This document shows positions 11,195-21,200 of a stretch of 64,000 nt of DNA, in pieces. The position numbers and the translations under genes are program-made. How positions within the stretch are numbered: position 1 is the stretch's first letter; each line of letters starts with the position of its first letter. Below the pieces are notes generated by a model that ran no database searches, was not told the DNA's origin, and was given only the letters and a program-made list of their open reading frames with translations. Source of the DNA: Valencia hispanica. Its lineage: Eukaryota > Chordata > Actinopteri > Cyprinodontiformes > Valenciidae. The DNA lies in NCBI GenBank assembly GCA_963556495.2, contig OY747703.1:30094796-30158795 (forward strand). Reading direction: 5' to 3'.

Positions 11195-11474
11195 AGGTTC
11201 TCACTGGAGGACATTTTGAGGGATGATCACTCTCTCCTTTCCGGAGAAGGACTGATCGGTGGCTACAGGTCACTGGATGCTGGCGGAGGCTGACTTTAAG
11301 GCAACAGACAACAAGGAAAGAGTACACATTTCAACACCTAGTGTTGATGTAATACCCTCTGAAGTGTACTGGAAGATGCTACATAATTTCTCCTTTGTTC
11401 TGTGTTTTTATCTAGAGCATCCTGACCGATGACGAGACCTGTGGATGGCCGCCTCTGGGGCGAGGGGCTGTTGA
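11195..11474. repeat. 280-bp direct repeat, copy 2
   Basis: Second copy of 9074-9353, same orientation, roughly 98% identical by eye. Confidence 0.9.
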
Positions 11475-11750
11475 GATGACATTTTGCCTACAAGAAAATG
11501 GCATAAGAAGACCCCGGGGGTTTTTGGTCTTGAGTCTCAGCAAAGTCATCTGGAAGGATCTAATATTTGTCACTGTGAGCTAATTCCATGGCCAAACATG
11601 TCTCATGTCTGATTGTAATTTGTGTTTTGAACATTGTCTTTTTTTTTGATCAACCTACCAACCTTTTAGGGAGATTTGTGATAGCAATTTCGAATTTTCC
11701 TTTATATTTATGGTATTAATTAAGTTAATAAAAGCAGGGAATTGTGGTGG

Positions 11751-12193
11751 ATAATTGTTATGCAATTAGGAATTAAGTGTATATTCTCTGTTTAGTGAAT
11801 GCATCTAGGGTAAAATGACAAGCTTATTGTTCCAGCTTAATGTCATGAGAAAGATATATGTGTCAGGTCACCAGAGAGACAGAAGCCGGGGCAGTAAGAT
11901 AACAGTCTGGCCTTTGGATGAGCTGTTTTATGCGTTGATTTGAGACTCGCATGGAGCAGCTGTCTAGAGGCGGGGCGTGAAGGTTGGAGAAGACATCTAC
12001 AGAGATAAACAATGATTGCTGAATACTATTTAAGCGGTCAGTTAGAAAGGTTGGTTAGGGTGATGCACGAGTAACTCTGTCCCCTCCATGGTCTGGCCAG
12101 ACATGTTTGAATTAAATTCCTTCTGGGACTCAAGTCTTCAAACCCTGAGATACTATTTTTTGCCATAACAAAAATAAAAAAGTAAATAAAATT
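11751..12193. mobile_element. insertion between 9-bp direct repeats, class uncertain
   Basis: TTGTGGTGG at 11742-11750 is repeated at 12194-12202. The intervening 443 bp end in an A-rich tail, which suits a retroposed sequence with a target duplication. It also shows LTR-like traits: a TGTGGTGG start at 11743, a TATTTAAG box near 12030 and a CCATAACA end near 12170. The two readings cannot be separated from this single copy. Confidence 0.5.
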
Positions 12194-12974
12194 TTGTGGT
12201 GGTTATCATCTCTATCCTATTGCATGTTTTTGGACTATGCTAAAACAATGTGCAAGGAAACCAACCAATTGAAATGAGATCTAAGAATTCTTTGAGTATT
12301 TCAACACTACACTAAAACAATGCAGTGAGCCTGCAAATGGTTACAAAAACCACCTGGTTTCTTTGCAGTTTCTAAAGGACATTTACACAACAATATATGA
12401 AGTGTATGTACAGTGGGACAAAAATGTTTTTGGCAGCTACCGATTGTACAAGTTGTCCCATTTAAAAATATGGGAGAGGTCTGTAATTAACATCATAGGT
12501 ACACTTCAACTGTGATAGACGTAATGTAAAAGAAAATCCAGGAAATCACACTATGATTTTTAAAGAATTTATTTGTAGAATAGGGCAGATAATAAGTATT
12601 TAGCACCTACAAACAAGCATGAATGCTGTCCCTCACAGACTTGTTGCTTCTTCTCTTCACTTCAGCTGTGAGACAGAATGTAAAAAATAAATAAAACAGA
12701 AAATCAGAATGTATTTGTATAATGGTGCAGAAAATAAGTATTTGGTCAATAACAAAAGTTAATATCAATACTTTATAATGTAACCTTGGCAGTGACAGAA
12801 GTCAAACATTTCCTGTAGGTCTTCACCAGGTTTGCACACACTGTAGCTGGTATTTTGGCCCATTCTACCCTGCAGATCTTCTCTAGAGTTGTAATGTGTT
12901 GGGGCTGTCAGTGGGCAACACAGACGTTCAATTCATTCTACAGATTCTCTATTTGATTGAGCTCTGGAGACTGG

Positions 12975-12979
12975 ATAGG
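12975..12979. repeat. probable 5-bp target duplication of LTR element (left)
   Basis: ATAGG here and AAAGG at 15136-15140 flank the LTR element; four of five bases match, as expected for an aged 5-bp duplication. Confidence 0.55.
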
Positions 12980-13285
12980 TGTCAGGGATGTGTGTGAAGT
13001 ATGGACCCAAACGCAGACGCTGAGGAAGTGTAGGATGTTTATTAAAGGTGGATGTGATGGTGATGATGAAGAAGACGACGGCAGGAACGGAGAGAATGGA
13101 CATCGGGCAGGAACGTGACAGCAGGGAAGGTACACGAGACATCAATAGTAAGTAGTAGTAGTAGTATGATCCGGCCTGGAGTGAAAGGAAGTGATGGGTC
13201 TTAAAGGCAGGTGGTGAGTAGGATCAGGTGTGGTTGACTGGACATTCAGGTGAAGACAATGAGGCGTGAATAGGGCAGCGTGACA
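12980..13285 (-). repeat. LTR (3' LTR in element orientation)
   Basis: 306 bp, TGTCAG...GTGACA on the plus strand. It holds the intact self-primer complement ATGATCCGGCC at 13166-13176 (plus strand), a TATA-like CTTAAA at 13200-13205 and a TTTATT (AATAAA on the minus strand) at 13038-13043. Confidence 0.9.
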
Positions 13286-13429
13286 GGACCCCCCCCTTAA
13301 AAGGCGAATTCCAGATGCCGTGGAGAGAGGCGCAAGAAAGAAAAGGGGAAAAAAAAGAAGCACTCTTGCCAGGGTGGGTGGAGGGGGCCCACGGAAGGAG
13401 GGCCCCGAGTCTTTCTGGGTACGCCCCTG

Positions 13430-13870
13430 GAAGTCTGGCGGACGACCAAGTGGGCGGCCCGTGAGGACCTGGAGGTCGGGCGGACGCCCCCGGTGGCGTC
13501 CCCTGGCTGGACGGCGGTCCGGAGGATGGCCCCGGTGGCGTCCCCTGGCTGGACGGAGGTCCGGAGGACGACCCGGATGGCCTCCTCTGGCTGAACAGAG
13601 GTCCGGAGGCCGACCTGGTGATCTTCCCTTGAGGACCTGGAGTTTGGGCGGACGACCCGGATGGCGTCCTCTGGCTGGACGGCGGTCCGGAGGACGGCCT
13701 GGTGATCCTCCCTTGAGGACCTGGAGTTTGGGCGGACGACCCGGATGGCGTCCCCTTCCTGGACGGAGATCGGGCGGACGGCCCGGATGGCGTCCTCTGG
13801 CTGGACGGAGGTCCGGAGGACGGCCTGGTGATCCCCCCTTGGGGACCTGGAGATCAGGCGGACGGCCTTT
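13430..13870. repeat. GC-rich degenerate minisatellite in LTR element
   Basis: Repeated GGACGGCGGTCCGGAGGA and GGCGTCCYCTGGCTGGACGG phrases in variable order, with a higher-order unit of roughly 55-110 bp. It replaces the region where gag C-terminus and pol would lie. The long plus-strand frame over it (13320-13991, SGGRPGWRPL-type repeats) is antisense to the element and looks incidental. Confidence 0.8.
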
Positions 13871-13969
13871 AGGTCCCTTTCTGAGGTCTAGGCAGCGGCT
13901 GAGGAGCTTGGCTGGTCGGCGGCGAAGAAGATGCCTGGCTGGTAGAGGTCGGCCGAGACAAAGAGAGTC

Positions 13970-14165
13970 TGGAGGCTCGGACGCCGGCTGAGACGAAGAA
14001 TCTGGAGGCTCGTACGCCTGCTGAGAAGAGTCTGGAGGCTCGGACGCTGGCTGAGAAGAGTCTGGAGGCTCGGACGCCTGCTGAGAAGAGTCTGGAGGCT
14101 CGGACGCCTGCTGAGAAGAGTCTGGAGGCTCGGACGCCGGCTGAGAAGAGTCTGGAGGCTGTCGC
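13970..14165. repeat. 30-bp tandem repeat in LTR element
   Basis: About six copies of a 30-bp unit, GAGTCTGGAGGCTCGGACGC then CGGCTGAGAA. Being a multiple of three, it stays open on the minus strand as RASRLFSAGV-type decapeptides inside the 13869-14675 frame. Confidence 0.9.
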
Positions 14166-14316
14166 TGTGACTGCTAAGAATACAGCAGCCATGATAACCG
14201 CAGGTTCTGGGACTGGAGCTGGAACGGGCTCACGGACTGGAGCTGGAACGGGCTCACGGACTGGAGCTGGAACGGGCTCATAGACTGGAGCTCTGATTTC
14301 CTCCTCAGAAGTGGCC

Positions 14317-14817
14317 TCACCTCGGCGGTGTCGCCGTTTCCGATGAGGCGCTGGATCTCCCCTGGAGCAGAGGTAGGCCGTCTTGTCCAAATGAAAAAAC
14401 TCGAACAGGTCCTCCTCCCTGATGTGAGGAGCCCCCGAAGAGCCAGCTGGAGGAGGGACAAAGACGGCGGGGGAGAGGACCGGCGGTGCGTGCAGCGCGG
14501 AGATGCAGCCGACGTTGGTGGTCCTCGCTCCCGGAAACTCCGGCTTGCCGGGACTGCCGCCTGCAGCCAGATGGAGGAGGCGGAGAGGGTGGACCGGTGA
14601 TCTGGTCCAACGCCTCCTGTCGAATTCTCTCCGCCTCGCGCCGCAGATCGGTGAGATCCCGGGCAGAGAAGACACTCTCGAAGTGAGGGAGCACTCCGAG
14701 GATCTCCTCAGCTCCGGAGAAGCACACAGGAAGGTGAGGAGAGGCAGCGAGCTTCACCAGGTTGGCCCTGATGTCCTGGCGGAGGGTGGCGATCTCTCTA
14801 GCGACTGCTGGGTCCAT
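14317..14817 (-). pseudogene. gag-like N-terminus of LTR element
   Basis: The minus-strand ATG lies about 10 bases after the primer-binding site and begins MDPAVAREIATLRQDIRANL, which resembles the short N-terminal helices of fish Gypsy gag proteins (MDPA- starts). The first ~80 residues look protein-like (ARDLTDLRREAERIRQEALD); then a proline-rich segment merges with another open frame (13869-14675) carrying EPVPAPVREPVPAPV repeats. No capsid major homology region and no zinc knuckle are seen. It may retain an RNA-packaging role, or be decaying leader sequence. Confidence 0.5.
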
Positions 14818-14822
14818 TTTAA

Positions 14823-14833
14823 GGCCGGATCAT
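14823..14833 (-). promoter_or_regulatory. primer-binding site, self-priming type
   Basis: On the minus strand ATGATCCGGCC begins two bases after the 5' LTR. It pairs perfectly over 11 bases with GGCCGGATCAT inside the 3' LTR (13166-13176), and with one mismatch in the 5' LTR copy (15016-15026). No usual tRNA-type TGG start is seen. Confidence 0.75.
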
Positions 14834-14835
14834 TC

Positions 14836-15135
14836 TGTCAGGGATGTGTGTGAAGTATGGACCCAGACGCTGAGGAAGTGCAGGATGTTTATTAAAGGTG
14901 GAGGTGATGGTGATGATGAAGAAGACGACGGCAGGAACGGAGAGACTGGACATCGGGCAGGAACGAGACAGCAGGGAAGGCACACGAGACATCAATAGTA
15001 AGTAGTAGTAGTAGTATGATCCAGCCTGGAGTGAAAGGAAGTGATGGGTCTTAAAGGCAGGTGGTGAGTAGGATCAGGTGTGGTTGATTGGACAGACAGG
15101 TGAAGACAATGAGGCGTGAATAGGGCAGCGTGACA
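14836..15135 (-). repeat. LTR (5' LTR in element orientation)
   Basis: 300 bp, homologous to 12980-13285. TATA-like TTTAAG (minus strand, around 15050-15055) lies about 28 bases before the GGCTGGATCAT segment (15016-15026), a normal TATA-to-start distance, so the RNA probably begins at that 11-mer. The poly(A) signal is at 14888-14893. Confidence 0.88.
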
Positions 15136-16033
15136 AAAGGCCACTCCAGAACCTTAAAATGCTTTTTATGTAGCCACTCCTTTTTTGCCTGGTCGATGTG
15201 TTTGGGATCATTGTCATGCTGGACATCTTCAATGCTCTCACTGATGGAAGGATGTTTTTGATACAAATCTCACAATACATAGCCCTATTCATGCTTTCCT
15301 TAGTACGAATCAGCTGTCCTGCCCCCTTTGCAGAAATCTGGGGACAGGACAGGGGATCTTTTGAGCTTGCAGGATTTTAATCCATGACAATGTAGTGTGT
15401 TACTAACATAACAGTGATCTTTTTACTGTGGCCCCAGCTCTTTTCCGGTTATTGACCAGTTACCCCTGTGTAGTTCTGGGTTGTTTCATCACCGTTCTCA
15501 TGATCATGTGTACCCCACAAGGTGAGATCTTGCATGTAGTTCCAGGTCGAGGGAGATTGTTAGTGATCTATTCCATTTTCTAAAAATTACTCCAACAGTT
15601 GATCTCTTCTCACCAAGCTGCATGCCTATTGTAGACTGGCTCAGTATTGTGCAGGTGTACAATCTTGTCCCTGGTGTCTGTAGACAGCTCTCTGGTCTTG
15701 GTCTTGGTCTTGGCCAAGGTTCGAGTCTGACTGTTTAAAGGTTTGGAGAGGTGTCTTTTACACAGATAACGAGTTCAAACAGGTGTCATTAATACAGGTA
15801 ATAATACAGGTAACGAGTAAAGGATAGAAGAGCTTCTCAAAGGAGTAACAGGTCTGTGAGGGCCAGAATTCTTGCTTGTTTGTAAATACTAAATTCTTAT
15901 TTTCTTTAAAAATCATACAGTGTGATTTCCTGGATTTTCTTTTACATTATGTCTCTCACAGTTTAAGTTCACCTTTGATGAAAATTACAGACCTCTCTCA
16001 TCTTTTTAAGTGGGACAGCGTGCGCAATTAGTG

Positions 16034-16392
16034 TGTCAGGACCTCATCTAGATCAACGACCTCCACCTGTGCACACTAACTCACCTCCATCTCATTAGCT
16101 CTCACCACAGTTAAAAGACAGCTTCACTCACCATGGCACTGTTCTGTCATCTGGTCTCGAGTCTCAGAACTCCTGAGCCAGCCCTTTCAGCCTGCTCGTC
16201 CCCAAGAAAAAGCATCCTCTCCAAGATCCTCCAGACCCCTCTACCAGCCTGATCTGCAGCCTCCTCTCGGATTGTCTGTTTCACCCATCTGTCCATCTCT
16301 GCATGTGAGTTGTCCTCCTAAATAAAGACTGTTAAAAAGATCCAAGCAGTCTCCTTGACATAGTATCAGAGCCAAAATGCTAACTTGTGACA
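16034..16392 (+). mobile_element. probable solo LTR
   Basis: Starts TGTCAGGACC and ends TTGTGACA, with a TATA-like TTAAAAGA at 16111-16118 and AATAAA at 16321-16326, an order expected for U3-R-U5. It truncates the right end of the Tc1 element. I cannot find a matching target duplication, so the boundaries are less certain than for 33614-34216. Confidence 0.6.
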
Positions 16393-17999
16393 AATAAAAA
16401 AACAATCAGTTGCCCTTTACTAGAGAGCATGTATATTTGACTTACCTGATGAAGCATGTTATGCCAATTGTTTAAGACCCATTATCTTGTAACTCTGTAA
16501 TGAGCTTTTGTTGTCTTCTTTATATTTGAAATTTGAATTCACTATTTCTCCCAGATACAAACTACACAAAGAATGCTGAAATGAGAAAAGAGGAGCCTGT
16601 TGGATACACAGCCATGGTCACTGGACCAAACGACCTCCCGACAGTAGGAGTGCTAAATCTCGCAATGCACTTTCAGCTTTAACAGGGAAAGGAGGACTTC
16701 ATGGAACATCATCACCCCTATTTGAGTACGGGGCTCTGCTCAGTACTTTCTCTTTTGTCCGTGAGCTCAATTGGGCTCACATCGGGAGAGAAGAGCGCAA
16801 ACTCCATTCCTCCACTGGTGAGAGAGGAAGCGAGTTTCTAGAAGAAACTCATTGGATCCGAAATACTTTTACAGTCTGCCAATTGATCAGGTGTACTATA
16901 TTCAGCTGATGAAATAAGTCCTCAATCACTTGTTCAAAACTCTGCAGAAAGAATGCTTTGAATTACAGATTCTACCAGAGAAAGAGAGGGAACTGAGGAC
17001 AGGGTGCCCTGGTACATGCTACAGGAGCTGAGAGCTGCTCCCCAATGCAGCTGAGCTGAGTCTGTGGAAAGGGACTGGTCCGAGGGAGATTGCTGACCAC
17101 AACGGAGCTGACGGGATAACGAAGTTCTGAGCTAACGGTTGCTCAGTAACCCACGAGGACTGACAGTTAGTGGCGATCCACGAAGCCTCTGCTAACGGGC
17201 CAGCTAAGAGCTGCCCCCTCCCCTCCTTACAACTTCAATCCCTAGACAACGGAGCCACCCTTCCCTGGATATCTAAGAAGGGTTCACGTAAGATTGTGTC
17301 TGGGCAGAGATAAATTAGCATAAGATATACAAATTAAGTTTTGTTTAATTGTGTGATTTCACTGTGTTTTTGCTGCATTTGTAAGATTTTGTTCTTCAAT
17401 GGTTTGGATATGAACAGTGTTTTCAAAGGTTTCTCACTGATAAAAACAGTCGTTTTAAATCATGCAACATGAGTTACTCCGACCGACCAGAGTTTTTCCT
17501 TTGTTCATTGGTGCTAAATTAAAAGGGAGTGGCTCTAAGCTGCACTACATAAATTACGTTCTCACGCTCTATCTTATTAGAGTAGCCAGCTTTTGCAGAC
17601 CGCTAGCACTTCATAAACAATGAAGATTGCTACCAATGGTATTCCTAATACAGATTGGCTTTAAAATAGATAGTTTAAACACCAAAAACTAATCATAAAA
17701 GCAGTTTCAGAAACCACCGTCTTAGTATGTCAAGATACTAAATTAGTTAAATCACTGCGGTGACCGATCCATAAAATGGAATCAATTCTCCAAAGGTTAT
17801 TAATTTCTAATTCAGCAAATGATTTAATGAAACATTACTTCCTCCAAATAAAGTTTTGTCTTCACATCTGCTTTGCATTGTGAATTGGTTGTTTGAACAC
17901 AAACCAAAAGGTGCCAATTAGTCTTAAACTAATCACAATTAGTTTAAAACTAACTTAGCTTCAGTCCCAAAACTCTACAATACAAGCCTTGTTCGTAAC
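16393..17999. other. non-coding; one shared dispersed repeat
   Basis: No coding motif found. About 17585-17660 (GACCGCTAGCACTTCATAAA...) resembles 20655-20720 (AACCGCTGGCACTCATAAAC...), suggesting a dispersed repeat with two copies in this window. Confidence 0.4.
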
Positions 18000-18003
18000 A
18001 ACT

Positions 18004-18272
18004 CTAAATCTGAGACCATGGTCTTGAGCCGGAAAAGGGTAAAGTACATTCTCCAGGTGATTGACGAGGTCCTGCCCCAAGTGGAGGAGTTTAAGTATCA
18101 GGAGACGCCGGAGGAACTATGTTTTTCGGCTTGCCTGGGAATGCCTTGGGATTCACCCAAAGAAGCTGACCCAAGTGTCTGTGGAGAGGGAAATCTGGGT
18201 CTCCCTGCTTTAACTGCTGCCCCTGTGAACTGATCCCAGATAAGCTGAACAAAATGGATGGATGGATGGAGT
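18004..18272 (+). mobile_element. Rex3 (RTE-clade) LINE 3' end
   Basis: Plus-strand frame 18018-18233 gives MVLSRKRVKYILQ, then DEVLPQVEEFKY, matching the Rex3 RT C-terminal region. It then jumps to the terminal segment ending SVCGEGNLGLPALTAAPVN, so an internal stretch is deleted. The copy ends in a GATGGATGGATGGA tail, the typical Rex3/RTE 3' end. Severely 5'-truncated and inactive. Confidence 0.8.
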
Positions 18273-21200
18273 CTGTATTCTGATGATCACTGGTATTTGA
18301 TTTATTTCAATCTCACAAAACCCTTTCTTTTAAAGCTGAAACACATCTATTTTCAAAAAGTATAATACAGTTCTTATGAAACTTGCATAGAAACAACATT
18401 AAACAAAATAAAAGCCAAGGACAGAGTTGCCAAGAAACAAAAATTGCCTTGAGTAATGGAATAAAACCTGGACATTCATGCACAGAACTCATACAGTAAA
18501 TTGTACTAAGAAAAAATACACACAAACCGTTTGGGTGATAAACGATGGGACTCAGAAAATTACCAGTGAGATCCATCCCGAGCCCAACAGCCAACAGTGA
18601 AGATCAATAATAATTTATTGGTAACTTTCTTTTTTATACTTTTTTTTTCCAGTCTGTTCTTTAAAGTCTGCAGTGAGAGAGGTGGAAGACAGAATGAAGG
18701 TGTGTGTGTGTGGCCTTGAAAGTTGATTAAAAACAGGTGCAGTGACAATCGCATTAAATTGATGGACGCCTTGTGTGAATGTAGAGCTCATATTGTGTTT
18801 ATGTGTATTTGTGTGTGTTAGCGAGAGAAGAGTCAGTGGCTATTGATTGTTGATCATAATTCTCTTGGTGCAGTCTGGCATCTCCATCTCAACAATTTAC
18901 TGGGGTCTGCATTGACTTATGGGTTGCAAACTTCTGTCAGAGTTAACATGCTCTAAATAAAAGAACACAGAGCTGATAGATGAATGGACACAGGGAGGAT
19001 TGGAGGGAGAAGCGCTACAAGGGAAAAAAGGAAATCCATTCCATGGAAGTTCATTTCAATCTCCAGCATAATCCAGTAAAAATGCAGTGTGAGCTGCAAC
19101 ATTACTGGGGTTGCTGTGAGAGATCCACAGCTTGTTCTGCTGCCAGCCGACCCTTGGCCTTTGCCTTTCTCTTGGATTGCAGCGCCCTCCTTTGACTGTT
19201 TCGATAACTGCAGTGATGAAACAGCAGAATCTAGTCACTCTACAAGCAGTGGTTTCAACAATTAGTTGTGTCCACAAAGTTGGTCATATTTACATGAAAT
19301 ATAGTCAAAATAAACAAAAAGAAGTTCACATAACCTACAGTGCCTTTTTAGTTGGACATTAGAAGACAGAAAGAGGGATGCAGAGTGTAGTGCATGTCAG
19401 AGAACTTTACTAATCACATCAATACAAAAGGAATGATAGCTAAAAAAAACTGTACTTTTAGCTAAGAAAAAAACAAGGAACAGTTAGAATGTCAGCTGAA
19501 CACTGCATGAAAAAAGATGGAGTGTGGAGGTTAAAAAGCCAAGACAAGACACAAAATAATTAAGTGATTTACACAAATTAAAAGAACAGAGGTAAAGAAA
19601 AGTAGATTGAAATCAATAAATACAATAAAAGAATAATAGCAAAACATCAACTAAACAGGAAGAACCATTCAATTCTAAACAAAAAAATAGGATATCATGA
19701 AAAACAAACTAATTAAATAATTTCTGACCTATATGGAAAGCTGCAGTAAACTGTACTCTTTCCAGTTCAGTTTCTGCTCATCTGAGTATCTCCAGTAAGT
19801 TTATTTAAAAGCTAGTGTTGGAATGCAGCCATGAAGGAATGAACTACTCACACACAGAATAAAAAGAATAGCATAAAAACTATTAATCCCAGAATGCACT
19901 ACATTAACCCATTTTCAGTTTCTAGAAGAAGAGGAGTTTAGCAAAGTATTGCAAATGTTTTGCACTTTAGTTGTGAAAGGAGTGTCTTTGTTTTTGTGGA
20001 TCATGTTACCAGCAACATCTTCTTTTCGCCGGACATGTCCACTTGTCTACGCTGTTCACAAGCACAGTGCAGAGCAGTGTTTGCAGTCATGTTTACCAGA
20101 CGTCAGCCCAAGTGTAGCTTTAAGTATGAAACACAAAGGAAAATTCCTTCATTCCAACCCTGTCGCTACTAATGTGTGGTGGAGAGCACCATACTCATAG
20201 CTGGCAGATTTGTTTCTGTGTATGACAGGTGGCAAACATCCTGACACTGACACAAAAACTATGAAAACGCTGTGCAAAGTTAGAGTTTTGTATTAAATTG
20301 ATAGCAAAAAAAACAAAGACTGGAGTATAGACTTTAAGTATCTATGGGAGAATTTTCTCAAAATATAATTTCAGATATTTGTGTAATTTGTGCCCCGTCT
20401 GACTTAAAAAGGGAGCTGTTATTGTTATAGGTTTATTTTCTAATACAGAAGATTATTTATTTCTATTTTACTTATGCGATGTGAGCTTACTAGGTTTTAC
20501 CAGAATTTTCCTATCCACTCTTCTAACTAACCAACATAAAATATTCCTTAAAATATGCTAAGTTGTATCCGTTATCCTAAAGGCTAATGCTAAGCTAAGA
20601 TAGTCATCGATTTCTTTGTTTAAAAAATAGCTTTTTCTGTTTGTGCCATGGTCAGCCGTAGCAAACCGCTGGCACTCATAAACAATTAATATTGTTACTA
20701 TAGATGCTTAAAAATACAGGTAGGACTTAAAGGCAGATGTGTAGTCAAGAACCTGAATTGAAATACATTGAGATTGTTTTTTTTTTTTATCAAAAAGGAA
20801 ATGGTTTTTTTTAAGGAAAAAGAACAAAATTATATGTAACTGCCAGACAGAAGAAGCACAACCCAAAGGAAGGGCTAGCAAATTAATGAAGACAGGTTGA
20901 CAAATGCAAGCTTACAAATAGTGCTACTAAGACCACAGAGGAATCGATCAATTAAAGCATTCTTCCATGGTCAACATGCAGTCATTCTCTTGACTACCTG
21001 GTTGTATTTAACCGTTCACAGACAGTCAGAAGTACACACAGCTACAGGCTGAACATTATATACCCACAATGTGTGCTCAATCAAGGATATGTTTGTGCAT
21101 TGAGTCAGGGTGGGGTAGGGTCGGTGGTGGGATGGGTGTTTTCATACAGTACAGCTTGTGTGTGATGAATACAGTATTTAGGGTGGCATGATTGGGGGAA

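Larger units (their letters stand above)
12980..15135 (-). mobile_element. non-autonomous self-priming LTR retrotransposon
   Basis: Two direct LTRs of 306 and 300 bp flank 1.55 kb. Read on the minus strand each LTR starts TGTCACGCTG and ends CCTGACA, with a TATA-like box, a poly(A) signal, a purine tract beside the 3' LTR (13286-13305) and a primer-binding site two bases from the 5' LTR. That site is complementary to an 11-base segment of the LTR itself, the self-priming arrangement known from Tf1 and sushi-type Gypsy elements. The internal region has only a gag-like start and GC-rich minisatellites; no protease, RT or integrase is visible. It would depend on an autonomous relative. The LTRs differ by about nine substitutions and a 6-bp indel, so the insertion is not very recent. 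Confidence 0.85.
12780..15330 (-). pseudogene. Tc1-like transposase, interrupted
   Basis: On the minus strand the catalytic core can be read in two pieces. The right piece (about 15300-15140) gives MNRAMYCEI, then a [20 protein letters not shown] segment and VLEWP, the region around the second Asp of the DDE triad. The left piece (about 12970-12780) gives SPELNQIENL, then CRVEWAKIP and [10 protein letters not shown], the C-terminal part carrying the Glu of the conserved SP-LN-IENLW block. Between them lies the LTR element. Frameshifts and missing N-terminal segments make this non-functional. Confidence 0.8.
12411..16033 (-). mobile_element. Tc1-like transposon, split by an LTR element
   Basis: The left end starts CAGTGGGACAAAAATG directly after a TA dinucleotide, the Tc1/mariner target. 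Subterminal sequence (AGGTACACTTCAACTGTGA, AATCCAGGAAATCACA) recurs inverted near 15910-16000 and is shared with the element at 52376-57006. Transposase remnants read on the minus strand. The nested LTR element (12980-15135) interrupts the transposase after VLEWP. The right terminus is lost at the solo LTR beginning at 16034. Confidence 0.85.

Noticed and set aside
9075..11474. Classical LTR retrotransposon with 280-bp LTRs
   Set aside because: Repeats lack TG/CA ends, a PBS and a polypurine tract, and the interior has no gag or pol.
13320..13991. 223-codon plus-strand frame of SGGRPGWRPL repeats
   Set aside because: It is antisense to the LTR element and made of a GC-rich minisatellite; open frames on several strands are expected from composition.
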